Source: Burkholderia sp. GAS332
GTDB taxonomy: Bacteria; Pseudomonadota; Gammaproteobacteria; Burkholderiales; Burkholderiaceae
Length of the DNA stretch: 64,000 nucleotides
Direction of reading: 5' to 3'
NCBI GenBank assembly: GCA_900142905.1
Contig: FSRV01000002.1
Location: 992,001 to 1,056,000, forward strand
The notes beneath the pieces were generated by a model, which did no database searches, was not told where the DNA came from, and saw only the letters and a list, made by a program, of their open reading frames with translations. The position numbers were made by a program, and so were the translations under genes. Below are positions 17,803 through 26,182 of the stretch, piece by piece. Position 1 is the first letter of the stretch. Every line of letters begins with the position of its first letter.

Positions 17803-19284
17803 ATGGGCGACCAGAACAAGGTAAGCCATCCCTACGACCGCCGCCGGTTTCTCGCTGGCGTCGCCGCGGTTGCGGGCAGCGTTGCGCTGACGGGTTGCGG
17901 CGGTGGAGGCCCAGGCGGCTCGAGCAACCCGAACGGCAACGCGCCTGCGTCGTCGATTGCCGATGTTCCCTCACCGGACGGCGGCGATCGGTACAGCCTT
18001 GCGCGTCCGGTCTTGCCGGAGCCGTCCAGTTCCGGCATCGATTTCATCGTGCTCGTGACGATGGAGAATCGCTCCTTCGACCATTTCCTGAGCTGGGTGC
18101 CCGGCGCCGAGGGGATGCCCGCGAACCAGCAGTTCAAGGACGCATTCGGCACGCCGCAGACGCCGTTCCTGCTCTCGGCGAACCCGTCGTATGGTTACCA
18201 GGCGTGCGCTTATCAGGATCCCAATCACAGTTATCAGGGCGCTCGGACGCAACTGGCTTCCGGTGCAATGAACGGATGGCTGCTGACGCCCGATACGAGC
18301 GAGGTGCGAGGCGATCTGCTGCCTATCGGCTATTACGCATCCGCGGATCTCGGCTTCTTCAATGCGCTTGCAGGAAGCTATACGATCGGCGATTTTTACT
18401 TCAGTGGCGTGCTGACCAGCACTTATCCCAACCGGATCTATCTGCACAGCGGGGCGACCGATCGCCTCGACGACACGGTCGATACGTCCACCCTGCCGAC
18501 GATCTGGGACAACTTGAGTGCGGCGAATGTCGGCTGTAATTACTACTATCACGACGTGCCGTTCACGGCGCTGTGGGGCACGCGCTATCTTGGCATCTCA
18601 CATCTGTTTTCGGACTTTCTCTCCAATGCCGCAGCGGGTACGTTGCCGCCGTTTTGCATGGTCGACCCGATGTTCGCGGGAGAAGAGCAGGGCGTTTCCG
18701 CCGACGATCATCCACACGCGGACATCCGTAACGGCGAAGCATTTCTCGCGCAGGTCTACAACGCGCTGAGCACGAGCCCGAACTGGAGCCGTACGTTGAT
18801 GATCGTCGTCTATGACGAATGGGGCGGCTTTCTCGAACATGTGGTGCCACCGATACGGCCGATCAGCAACAATGAACTCGCGCTGGGCAACGATGGAAGG
18901 CTCGGATTCCGCGTGCCGCTGGCACTCCTCGGTCCGCGCGTTCGCGCGGGCTCCGTGACGCGCTATCCCTTCGATCCGAGTTCGATTCATGCGCTCCTGC
19001 AATGGCGCTTTGGGCTGGCGCCGCTCGGCGTGCGCGGCAGCGATTCCGCGACCTTCAATCTCGCTTACGCGCTCGACTTCACCGACGCGCCGCGCACTGA
19101 TACGCCGGCAATCACGGTTGCTCAAGGTCCGTTCGGCGGCCTGTGCTCGGGCGCGTCGGCGCCCGCGTCATCGAGCTCGGTATCCTCCGTCGATAATTCT
19201 CAACTTGCTGTCAACCCGACGGCGGACCGCTTTGCGGATCTTCGTGCTAAGGCGACTTCGTTGGGATTCAAGACGCGGTCGTAG
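17803..19284 (+). CDS. Tat-exported alkaline-phosphatase-superfamily phosphoesterase (phospholipase C/acid phosphatase type)
   Basis: This 493-residue phosphoesterase has a Tat signal (YDRRRFLAGVAAVAGSVALTGC) combined with a lipobox (LTGC), so it may be an exported lipoprotein. The catalytic start motif MENRSFDHFLSW is that of the phosphoesterase family containing phospholipase C and AcpA, with the N-R-S/T nucleophile region. Later motifs DDHPHADIRNGE and VVYDEWGGFLEHVVPP supply metal-binding Asp/His residues. It probably hydrolyses phosphate esters or phospholipid head groups in the periplasm. A strong CAAGGAGACATCTGCC site precedes ATG 17803. A serine-rich linker lies near the C-terminus. 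Substrate cannot be fixed from sequence. Confidence 0.87.
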   Translation: MGDQNKVSHPYDRRRFLAGVAAVAGSVALTGCGGGGPGGSSNPNGNAPASSIADVPSPDGGDRYSLARPVLPEPSSSGIDFIVLVTMENRSFDHFLSWVPGAEGMPANQQFKDAFGTPQTPFLLSANPSYGYQACAYQDPNHSYQGARTQLASGAMNGWLLTPDTSEVRGDLLPIGYYASADLGFFNALAGSYTIGDFYFSGVLTSTYPNRIYLHSGATDRLDDTVDTSTLPTIWDNLSAANVGCNYYYHDVPFTALWGTRYLGISHLFSDFLSNAAAGTLPPFCMVDPMFAGEEQGVSADDHPHADIRNGEAFLAQVYNALSTSPNWSRTLMIVVYDEWGGFLEHVVPPIRPISNNELALGNDGRLGFRVPLALLGPRVRAGSVTRYPFDPSSIHALLQWRFGLAPLGVRGSDSATFNLAYALDFTDAPRTDTPAITVAQGPFGGLCSGASAPASSSSVSSVDNSQLAVNPTADRFADLRAKATSLGFKTRS

Positions 19285-19285
19285 G

Positions 19286-19341
19286 CGCCAGACCGACTGA
19301 GGAGCCGTCAGCCTGGCACGCGTTACCCGCTGGCGTTTTTT
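19286..19341 (+). terminator. Possible terminator after the phosphoesterase gene
   Basis: CGCCAG (19286-19291) and CTGGCG (19330-19335) could pair over a long loop, and a run of six T follows. The long loop makes this weak. The T-tract, and the start of the convergent gene's stop region at 19340, are the main support. Confidence 0.3.
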
Positions 19342-19813
19342 AGTGCTCGCTCGGCCGGATGGCAGGGTCGTTTTCTACCGGTTCATGGCTCGCTAACCAG
19401 TACGGCTGGCGGTTGTAGTAGCTGTACGTCGATTCTCCCCACTTCGCATCCGCCATCATCGGCCAGTGGTCCTTATCGAAACCCGGATCGTCCTTGAGAC
19501 GCTGTGCAGCAATGTCGACGACGAAGCACTTCTCGTCCGTGTCGAGCGTCAAAGCACTCCACGGGATGGCATGCAGGTTAGCACCCATTCCGAGGAACCC
19601 GCCCTCAGAAAGCACGGCATAGGCGATGCGTCCGTTCCTGACGTCAAGCATGATGTCGGAAATTTTTCCAACGTGTTCGCCGTCGGAGGATATGACCTTG
19701 TTTCCATCGAGCGTTGCTGCGGCCATGATGTCCGGCCCGGGGCCTTCGCCCATGCCACTGCCGACGATGTCAGCGCCACGTTGGGTGTCCCCTTGCGGGT
19801 TGATTGAGCCCAT
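19340..19813 (-). CDS. PRC-barrel domain protein
   Basis: This 157-residue soluble protein has one PRC-barrel (about residues 28-105: IMAAATLDGNKVISSDGEHVGKI... to DIAAQRLKDDPGFDKDHWP). A C-terminal part rich in Trp and Tyr follows (WGESTYSYYNRQPYWLA). The gene has an exceptional ribosome binding site, AAGGAGGTGAATC, before ATG 19813, suggesting high expression. PRC-barrel proteins of this layout are common in stress-induced clusters of Burkholderiales; molecular role unknown. It converges on the phosphoesterase gene. Confidence 0.85.
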   Translation of the reverse strand: MGSINPQGDTQRGADIVGSGMGEGPGPDIMAAATLDGNKVISSDGEHVGKISDIMLDVRNGRIAYAVLSEGGFLGMGANLHAIPWSALTLDTDEKCFVVDIAAQRLKDDPGFDKDHWPMMADAKWGESTYSYYNRQPYWLASHEPVENDPAIRPSEH

Positions 19814-19931
19814 GATTCACCTCCTTCGAAAAAGGTACTACAGGGGCGCGCAAGCGGCGTTCCCGAGGACGGTGACCCTGGAATTTTTTCTCCCGAACTC
19901 CGCAGCCAGTCAAAGCTTGGAATACTGCCAA

Positions 19932-20369
19932 CTACACCCAAAGTTTTGAGGGGATGGGTTGCCATCGGGAAATTGGCGGAGAGGCCACGTTGATGTGGAT
20001 TTGTGGACCGGATAAACGCTTCGCCAACAGTGAATCAATGGCGGCCCCCAAGGCACCCATGTCGACGGGCTTGGAAAGAAAAACATTCCACAGCGTGGAT
20101 TTGTCTTCTGGCGGGACCCGGCCGGATGCCATGACCACAGGTATCTGGGCAAGCGCGGGGTAACACTTGAGCCGTTCACACAAGGCAATCCCATCCATGC
20201 CTGGCATGTTCCAGTCCGTGACAATCAAATCGGGCAGGCACTGCGCAGCTTTGTCGAGGGCTGACGCCCCGCCTTCCGCGCGTAGTACCTGGTAACCGCG
20301 GTCCACCAGGAGAATCTGGAGTAGCCAGAGTGAATCCACATCGTCATCGACGAGCAGGATGGTAGACAT
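19932..20369 (-). CDS. Single-domain response regulator
   Basis: This 145-residue CheY-like receiver starts MSTILLVDDDVDS, with acidic pocket residues at the N-terminus, the phospho-acceptor D52 in IVTDWNMPGMDG, a S/T near ASGR and the lysine in FLSKPVD. No output domain follows; the tail (SGPQIHINVASPPISRWQP) is short. It probably relays phosphate or acts by protein contact. It lies downstream of, and in the same orientation as, the hybrid histidine kinase at 20543-22342, whose 3' end is 173 bases upstream. The open frame continues further upstream, but only the ATG at 20369 gives a receiver start. Confidence 0.88.
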   Translation of the reverse strand: MSTILLVDDDVDSLWLLQILLVDRGYQVLRAEGGASALDKAAQCLPDLIVTDWNMPGMDGIALCERLKCYPALAQIPVVMASGRVPPEDKSTLWNVFLSKPVDMGALGAAIDSLLAKRLSGPQIHINVASPPISRWQPIPSKLWV

Positions 20370-20542
20370 ATCGAGAACCCGGAGATATTCCGGTTTTCCG
20401 CAACACCCATGCCTGCCAACCTGTCTGGGCTCATGTCGCTTTCGAGTTATGCCTGCTGCGTCATAATCTTCCCGACCTACGCACCCTCCAGGTCCAACCG
20501 ATTTTGGTAGTCCTGAAACGCGCGACACAGGGCGCTCCGATT

Positions 20543-22342
20543 TTAGACAATGCCGCGCAACATGCCGTCGGCACGATTCGCGAGGATGTATTGCAGCTTC
20601 TCTAGCGAAAGGGGCTTGGTCAGATGAAAATCGAAACCGGCCGCCAGCGCCCTCGATTTGTCGGATTCGGATGCATAGCCCGTAAGCGCCACGAGCAGTA
20701 TGCCGTCGAGTTTTGGTTCAAGTCGAACCGCTCGCGCTACCTCAAATCCATCCATCTCCGGCATGCCCACGTCGATAATTGCGACCTCAGGATGCTTTTC
20801 AGACATGAGCCGTATGGCATCGCGCCCGTTGTCAGACGTAGTCACGTCGTGACCCTCAAGTTCGAGCAACGCGCTGAGCGCCTTGAGTGCGTCCTGATTG
20901 TCGTCAACGAGCAGGAGACGCACCGACTCTGGAGCGGCAGTGCTCGCGCACGGGGCGGCTACGTCTGTATCCGTTGTTGCCCGGAGTATCGGCAAACGAA
21001 GGGTCACAACCGTGCCTTTGCCCGGGCCATCACTCTTGATTGAGATTGTTCCGTGGTGAAGCTCGACCATCCGCTTTGCCACCGCCAGCCCTATTCCCAG
21101 GCCTCCTTCGGAACGCGACTGGCTGCGGGCAGACTGCGTGAACAACTCGAAGACGTGCGGCTGGACCGCACTATCGATACCGATGCCGTTGTCGGTAACG
21201 TCAATAACGATCAGCCCGGGTGAGGCTTCGTGCGAGTCGTTTGGCTGGACGCGGACGTTGAGTTCGATGGTGCCTCCGACCGGCGTATATTTCGCTGCGT
21301 TCGAAAGGAGGTTGCCCAGCACCTGGCTCAAGCGTACATGGTCAGCGCGCACGGGGATGGGCTCGCCCAACCCGGTGATGTTGAGCGTGTGCCTGCGGGA
21401 TACGATGTGATGCCTGATGGCTGTCACGGCATCAAATGCAATGTCGCTGAGTGACGTGTCGCTGTGCTTGATAGCGAGCTTGCCATGTTTCAGGCGGGCG
21501 GCGTCGAGCAGGTCATCGACCAACGTGCGCAGATGCCTCATCTGGCGCTGAGCGATAGTCAGCACTTCGACGGCTTTTTCGTCTGCGGCGCAAAGTCGTT
21601 TTGCTGCACTTATAGCGCCGTCGATGGGCGTCATCGGATTTCGCAGCTCGTGACTGAGCATGGCGATGAATTCGTTGTGACGTCGGTCGCTCTCTTCACC
21701 ACTGTCGCGCGCATTGACAATCGTCAGACCAGCACCAGCGAAAACGGCGAGATTCGAGAGCAACCTGACGTCTTCCAGGTCGAATCTGCAATCCTCTGCA
21801 TGCGACATGACCCAGATGGCGCCTAGCTCTCCGTTGTCAGCCGGAATCGGAACGACGATCCCTTCAGGCACATCCACGCCGGGGAAGCGGAGGGTAGGGA
21901 ACTGGACCTGGGGGTTGATGAAAAGCTGCGGAGCGCCCGACTCAAGCGTTACGCCGCACGGACACTCATCCCAAGTGGTCGTTTTGCCGCGCAGGTCGGC
22001 GCAAAGTCCAGTAGCGGCAAGCCATCGAAAGACCCGGCTGTCGCCTGTTCCTTCAACAAGACTGATACCCGCGCTACCGGCATGGCAAAGTGACAGAGCC
22101 GTATCCGCGATGGCCTGGAGAAACTCGGAGCGTGGGCCGGCCTGAACTCGCGCGAGTGCCACAAGCGCGCGGTTCTCGGCCGCATAATCTGCGGCGCGCA
22201 CAGGCCTGCGGGCGAGCGCATCAGTTTGACTGGGCGCGCGATTGCTTTCCATGGCTAACAGAGCGGCTCGAGAAATAGAGAAAGTTCGAAGGTCGGGGTG
22301 CCGGGATGCTACGAGTTCGACAGACAGGCGCCAGAGCGACAT
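20543..22342 (-). CDS. Hybrid sensor histidine kinase (GAF-HisKA-HATPase-REC)
   Basis: This protein of up to 599 residues has no membrane helix and is cytoplasmic. Domains in order are GAF (about 55-210), HisKA with phospho-acceptor H231 in SHELRNPMTPID, HATPase with N box LSNAAKYTP and G boxes DNGIGID and GGLGIGLA (about 340-452), and a C-terminal receiver with D524 in IIDVGMPEMDG. The GAF domain probably senses a small ligand or redox state. The start is uncertain: ATG 22342 has a close GAGG, while ATG 22252 (MESNRAPSQ) gives 569 residues. It lies upstream of the single-domain response regulator and they probably form a phosphorelay. Confidence 0.88.
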   Translation of the reverse strand: MSLWRLSVELVASRHPDLRTFSISRAALLAMESNRAPSQTDALARRPVRAADYAAENRALVALARVQAGPRSEFLQAIADTALSLCHAGSAGISLVEGTGDSRVFRWLAATGLCADLRGKTTTWDECPCGVTLESGAPQLFINPQVQFPTLRFPGVDVPEGIVVPIPADNGELGAIWVMSHAEDCRFDLEDVRLLSNLAVFAGAGLTIVNARDSGEESDRRHNEFIAMLSHELRNPMTPIDGAISAAKRLCAADEKAVEVLTIAQRQMRHLRTLVDDLLDAARLKHGKLAIKHSDTSLSDIAFDAVTAIRHHIVSRRHTLNITGLGEPIPVRADHVRLSQVLGNLLSNAAKYTPVGGTIELNVRVQPNDSHEASPGLIVIDVTDNGIGIDSAVQPHVFELFTQSARSQSRSEGGLGIGLAVAKRMVELHHGTISIKSDGPGKGTVVTLRLPILRATTDTDVAAPCASTAAPESVRLLLVDDNQDALKALSALLELEGHDVTTSDNGRDAIRLMSEKHPEVAIIDVGMPEMDGFEVARAVRLEPKLDGILLVALTGYASESDKSRALAAGFDFHLTKPLSLEKLQYILANRADGMLRGIV

Positions 22343-22571
22343 GCCTCGCAGCAGGGAATTTCACATTACGGGCGGCGCCGCGTAAAGTCAACGAGGACTC
22401 GTACCTGCTCGCCCGCTGGCAAAGGTAGCCTCGGTCCGCAAAGGGCAGCGACTTGCAGTGGCTCATCGCTGTTGCACATCGCGAAGCATCTGCCACAGTA
22501 CCCGTGCCATTTTCGCCTCCCGTTGCCTTACGGCAGCAACATCCGTTCCACGGGTGAAGATCTTCCGGCAG

Positions 22572-23657
22572 CTAGGTGAAGCGCTCCTGTCTTGCATGTC
22601 CGCGCGGGAGCAACGGCGCGTACGCGTGCAAATCCCGGGGCGCAATGTCGAAGGCCCGGCGGAATGCACGCGTAAAGCTCGACGCATCGTTGAAACCCAA
22701 CCCGTAGGCAATGTCCTGCACCTCCAGGTGCGGATAGCGCACCAGTTCATCGGCCGCCATTCGCAGCCTGCGGTTGCGGATATAAGCGGCAAGGCCGCCT
22801 TCGTGCTCGAATATGCGGTACACGCTGGCGCGCGAAAGATGCAGCGATGCCAGCACGCTGTCAGGCGACAAATCCGGATCGTGCAGATGGGCCTCGACAT
22901 ACCGGCGCACCTGTCCATAGACGGCAGCCCGTACCGCCGCGCGAGCGTTGCCGGAAAGGCCCGCTTGACGGCTGAACGCGGCGACGAGCAGTTCCACCGT
23001 GGTGAGAAAGGAGTGACGCGCTTCCGGCTTGCCCAGCCCGACGATTTGTCGATTGAGCGCCACCAGATGCTCGATCAGCAAGCGCGTCAACGGGGTGGTG
23101 GCGTGAACCCAGCGGCCATGCAGCGAGGCGGCATCAGGGAACGACTTTTCCACCAGCGCGCGCGGCACAAAAAGAAGCAGTATGCGGGAGTGAAAACTCC
23201 GGACTGTGCACGGCTGATCCATATCCAGCGCGAGGATACCGGGCACGTGCGGGGTGTGCGGCGCATCGGGCTGTGGCTTGCCGCCCAGGAACTGCCCCGG
23301 TTGCCCATCGAGGTATACGCTGAAGGTGAGGTCGCGAATGCTCTCGGTCGACACCCGCCCCAACGACCGCACGGCCAGGTTGGGTGCGGTGCGAAAGTCG
23401 AATAAGCTCAGATTGTCGATCGTGTAACGCGACAGCGATGCGTCGAACGTATCGTCAGCCCGCTTTGAAGGCGGCTGGATGTCGTAGACAGGACTCATGC
23501 GCTCCTGCCAGGCCAGGAAGCTTTGACGGGCGTCGCCTTGCACGCTGAAACGACTGTGCACGATGCCGGGTGCGAGCACCGGCGGCTCCGGCGGCGACCA
23601 CAAGCGGCTTAGCGGTAGGGCGGTGTGTAGCAGGTCGTCGTTCAATGCAGTGCTCAT
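22572..23657 (-). CDS. AraC-family regulator, AraC-binding-like type
   Basis: This 361-residue regulator has a long N-terminal sensing domain (about 1-240, AraC_binding_2-like) and a C-terminal double helix-turn-helix (about 255-350). The latter includes LHLSRASVYRIFEHEGG and the signature AYGLGFNDASSFTRAFRRAFDIAPRDLHAY. Such proteins control catabolic or stress genes. Its target is unknown. It is divergent from mntH, with 136 bases to the mntH leader ORF. The flanking minus-strand genes are not obviously pathway genes. Confidence 0.87.
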   Translation of the reverse strand: MSTALNDDLLHTALPLSRLWSPPEPPVLAPGIVHSRFSVQGDARQSFLAWQERMSPVYDIQPPSKRADDTFDASLSRYTIDNLSLFDFRTAPNLAVRSLGRVSTESIRDLTFSVYLDGQPGQFLGGKPQPDAPHTPHVPGILALDMDQPCTVRSFHSRILLLFVPRALVEKSFPDAASLHGRWVHATTPLTRLLIEHLVALNRQIVGLGKPEARHSFLTTVELLVAAFSRQAGLSGNARAAVRAAVYGQVRRYVEAHLHDPDLSPDSVLASLHLSRASVYRIFEHEGGLAAYIRNRRLRMAADELVRYPHLEVQDIAYGLGFNDASSFTRAFRRAFDIAPRDLHAYAPLLPRGHARQERFT

Positions 23658-23793
23658 TGCTGGTTATTGTCCAGTTTTCACGGTGGCGCAAGCGCGCCAG
23701 TTTCTCTTTTCGCCGTGACGAAGCTATGCTTGATTCGCTTATATACTGAGCGTGGAATAAAGTCGATTGTCGCGGTAGACAAGGAGTGAACTT

Positions 23794-23904
23794 ATGGACC
23801 TGCCGCGACGCGCATTATCTCGCGTCATTGAGGTTTCTTTCTTGCTGGCGATACTTGTAACACGCAAAATGCACGGTTATCGGAGATGTGCATGCCCAGC
23901 TTGA
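23794..23904 (+). CDS. Small leader ORF overlapping the mntH start (36 residues)
   Basis: An ATG at 23794 with an outstanding ribosome binding site (AAGGAGTGAACTT) opens a 36-residue frame. The peptide is MDLPRRALSR, then a hydrophobic run VIEVSFLLAILV, then a basic and Cys-containing tail (TRKMHGYRRCACPA). It ends 12 bases inside mntH in a different frame. It could be translated for coupling, as an attenuating leader peptide or as a small membrane protein. E. coli has an unrelated small manganese-homeostasis protein, MntS, which makes a functional role plausible. Only the ribosome binding site, the overlap and the hydrophobic stretch are seen directly. Confidence 0.5.
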   Translation: MDLPRRALSRVIEVSFLLAILVTRKMHGYRRCACPA

Positions 23905-25202
23905 CCACCCGACGTTCCCTCACCGATCGCACGACGGCTGCGATTCGCGGCGTATTGGCCGGCGAGCGGCGCGGGCTTCGCTCGGCGCTGCTGTTCGCGG
24001 GACCCGCTGTGATCGCCTCCATTGCCTACATGGATCCGGGCAATTTCGCGACCAATATCCAGGCGGGTTCCCGGTTCGGCTATACGCTGCTGTGGGTCGT
24101 ACTGATGGCGAACCTGATCGCGATGCTGTTTCAGGCGCTGTCTGCCAAGCTCGGCATCATCACGGGTCGCAATCTGGCCGAAATGTGCCGGGAGCAGTTG
24201 CCGCAAAAAGCCGTCTACGTCATGTGGGGGGTGAGCGAAATCGCCGCGATGGCGACTGACCTGGCAGAATTCCTCGGCGGGGCAATCGGTCTCGCGCTGC
24301 TTTTTAAAATGCCGTTGATGGCGGGTATGGCAGTGACCGCCGTAGTGACTTACGGCATCCTGGTCTTTGAAAAAGGCGGCTTCCGGCCCATCGAAATCAT
24401 CATCGGTGCGCTCGTTGCCGTGATCGCCCTGTGCTATCTGGTTGAGATGTTCATCGCGCCGGTTTCGTGGGGGCAGGCCGGGCTGCACTCGATCCTGCCT
24501 TCAATACCGAATGGCGAAGCGCTGACCATCTCGGTGGGTATTGTGGGCGCCACCGTCATGCCTCACGCAATCTATCTGCATTCCGGCCTCACGCAAGACC
24601 GGGCGCCGGCACGCAACGCGCGCGAGCACCGTGCCCTGCTGCGCTTCTCGAACCTGGAAGTCATCATTGCGCTTTCCATTGCCGGCCTCGTGAACATGGC
24701 CATGGTCATGATGGCGAGTGCCGCCTTCCATGCCGGCCACAGCGACGTCGCCGAGATTGAGACGGCCTACCATATCCTGACGCCGCTGCTCGGCGCCGGC
24801 GCGGCGGCCGTGTTCCTTATCTCGTTGATCAGTTCAGGGATTTCCAGCTCGGTTGTCGGCACGATGGCCGGCCAGATGATCATGCAGGGCTTCGTCGGCT
24901 TCCGGATTCCGATCTGGGTACGGCGCCTCGTGACGATGATCCCGGCCTTTGTGGTGGTCGGCCTCGGGGTGAATGCAACCCAGGCGCTGGTGCTCAGTCA
25001 GGTCGTGCTTTCCTTCGCCTTGCCGATCCCGATGGTGGCCCTGGTTCTGTTCACTCGCCGCAAAGACATCATGGGTGAGTTCGCCAACAACCGGTTGACG
25101 GACATCGCTGCGATCGTGGGGACGGTGATTATCCTCGTCCTTAATCTGGTTCTGCTGTTTCAGACCTTCGGCGTCAACATCCCGGGACTGCCAGCAGGCT
25201 AA
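23892..25202 (+). CDS. mntH: Nramp-family Mn(II)/divalent metal importer
   Basis: This 436-residue proton-coupled divalent metal transporter has about 11 membrane helices. It shows the Nramp metal-binding motif DPGNFATN in helix 1 and MPHAIYLHS in helix 6. Other conserved segments are EIAAMATDLAEFLGG and SSSVVGTMAGQMIMQGF. The start at ATG 23892 lies 7 bases after CGGAG; ATG 23886 touches that site and is unlikely. The gene converges on the sterol-desaturase gene, six bases from its stop. The leader ORF at 23794-23904 suggests translational coupling. The Mn catalase at 8 kb would benefit from the imported metal, but no shared control element was seen. Confidence 0.93.
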   Translation: MPSLTTRRSLTDRTTAAIRGVLAGERRGLRSALLFAGPAVIASIAYMDPGNFATNIQAGSRFGYTLLWVVLMANLIAMLFQALSAKLGIITGRNLAEMCREQLPQKAVYVMWGVSEIAAMATDLAEFLGGAIGLALLFKMPLMAGMAVTAVVTYGILVFEKGGFRPIEIIIGALVAVIALCYLVEMFIAPVSWGQAGLHSILPSIPNGEALTISVGIVGATVMPHAIYLHSGLTQDRAPARNAREHRALLRFSNLEVIIALSIAGLVNMAMVMMASAAFHAGHSDVAEIETAYHILTPLLGAGAAAVFLISLISSGISSSVVGTMAGQMIMQGFVGFRIPIWVRRLVTMIPAFVVVGLGVNATQALVLSQVVLSFALPIPMVALVLFTRRKDIMGEFANNRLTDIAAIVGTVIILVLNLVLLFQTFGVNIPGLPAG

Positions 25203-25208
25203 GTGGGG

Positions 25209-26174
25209 TCAGGAACTGCGGCGTGCGCGGTTGGAGGATTGCCGGAACTCGGAGAGGAAGTACTGCAAGCCGCCCAGTTGTTGGGCGACGTAACCGCCGC
25301 TGGCCATCGATTCCGGCGCGCGCCGGTCGCCGGTGGCCGGATACTCATCGGAGAAGTCCGCGGTACGGAACAGAATGTCCCAGATCGGGAAGACGGCGCC
25401 GTAGTTGCAGGAATTGCGGCCCGCCGCGCGCAGACCGTGATGCAGCCGGTGAAAGCGCGGCGAGACGATCAGTCTGTCGCCGAGCCAGCCGAAGGACATT
25501 TTGATGTTGGCGTGGCTCAGGCTTTCGATAAATCGCATGACGAGAAACAGCAGCGGAAATTGCAGTGGCGGAATACCGATCGCGAGGCCCACGATGCCGA
25601 ACCAGAGCGCGGCAATCAGATCGTCCAGCAGATGGTTCCGGTCGTCAGACCAGAAGCTCATCTGCCGTTGAGCGTGATGCAGCGCATGCAACGCGTACCA
25701 GCTCCGGAATGAATGCGACAGGCGATGACGCCAGTAGTCCGCGCAATCCAGAATCAGCGCGTACGCGATGAACGTGATGAAGGGGTGCCCGAGCAGTGGC
25801 GGCACGAGTGTTTCCAGCGTCGGTGGGATATAGCCGTGGCTGACCACAAAACCGTTCACCACCACCTGCGCCTGGTAGAACAGCAGGAAACTGACGATCG
25901 GCAACACGCCGACGCGGTTAAGAATCGTATAGAACGCGTCGACCACCACAGCCTTGCGGTCTTCCCACTTTTCGATCGGAAAGAATGCCTCCAGCGGCCA
26001 GCAGATCGCGTACGTGACGATGACCGCGAACAACCCGTAGACGCAAATCAGCATCCAGTCGAACGAAAGTTCTTCCCACTGCATCCAACCGAAGTGGTAG
26101 AGCACCGGCAAGACGAGATACTGATCGATTTCGCCGGCGAGCGCGTTAAACAGCCTGTCGAGGAATATAAGCAT
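25209..26174 (-). CDS. Sterol desaturase / fatty-acid hydroxylase family membrane protein
   Basis: This 321-residue integral membrane protein has the family's histidine clusters for a di-iron centre: DYWRHRLSH, ALHHAQRQMSFW and SPRFHRLHHG, plus the later NYGAVFPIWDILF. About four or five hydrophobic helices surround them. Members hydroxylate or desaturate sterols, carotenoids or lipids using oxygen; the bacterial substrate here is unknown. The gene lies 8 bases upstream of the mntH stop on the opposite strand. Its own 5' end is 8 bases after the propeller gene, so the two probably form an operon. Confidence 0.88.
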   Translation of the reverse strand: MLIFLDRLFNALAGEIDQYLVLPVLYHFGWMQWEELSFDWMLICVYGLFAVIVTYAICWPLEAFFPIEKWEDRKAVVVDAFYTILNRVGVLPIVSFLLFYQAQVVVNGFVVSHGYIPPTLETLVPPLLGHPFITFIAYALILDCADYWRHRLSHSFRSWYALHALHHAQRQMSFWSDDRNHLLDDLIAALWFGIVGLAIGIPPLQFPLLFLVMRFIESLSHANIKMSFGWLGDRLIVSPRFHRLHHGLRAAGRNSCNYGAVFPIWDILFRTADFSDEYPATGDRRAPESMASGGYVAQQLGGLQYFLSEFRQSSNRARRSS

Positions 26175-26182
26175 GATGTGCT

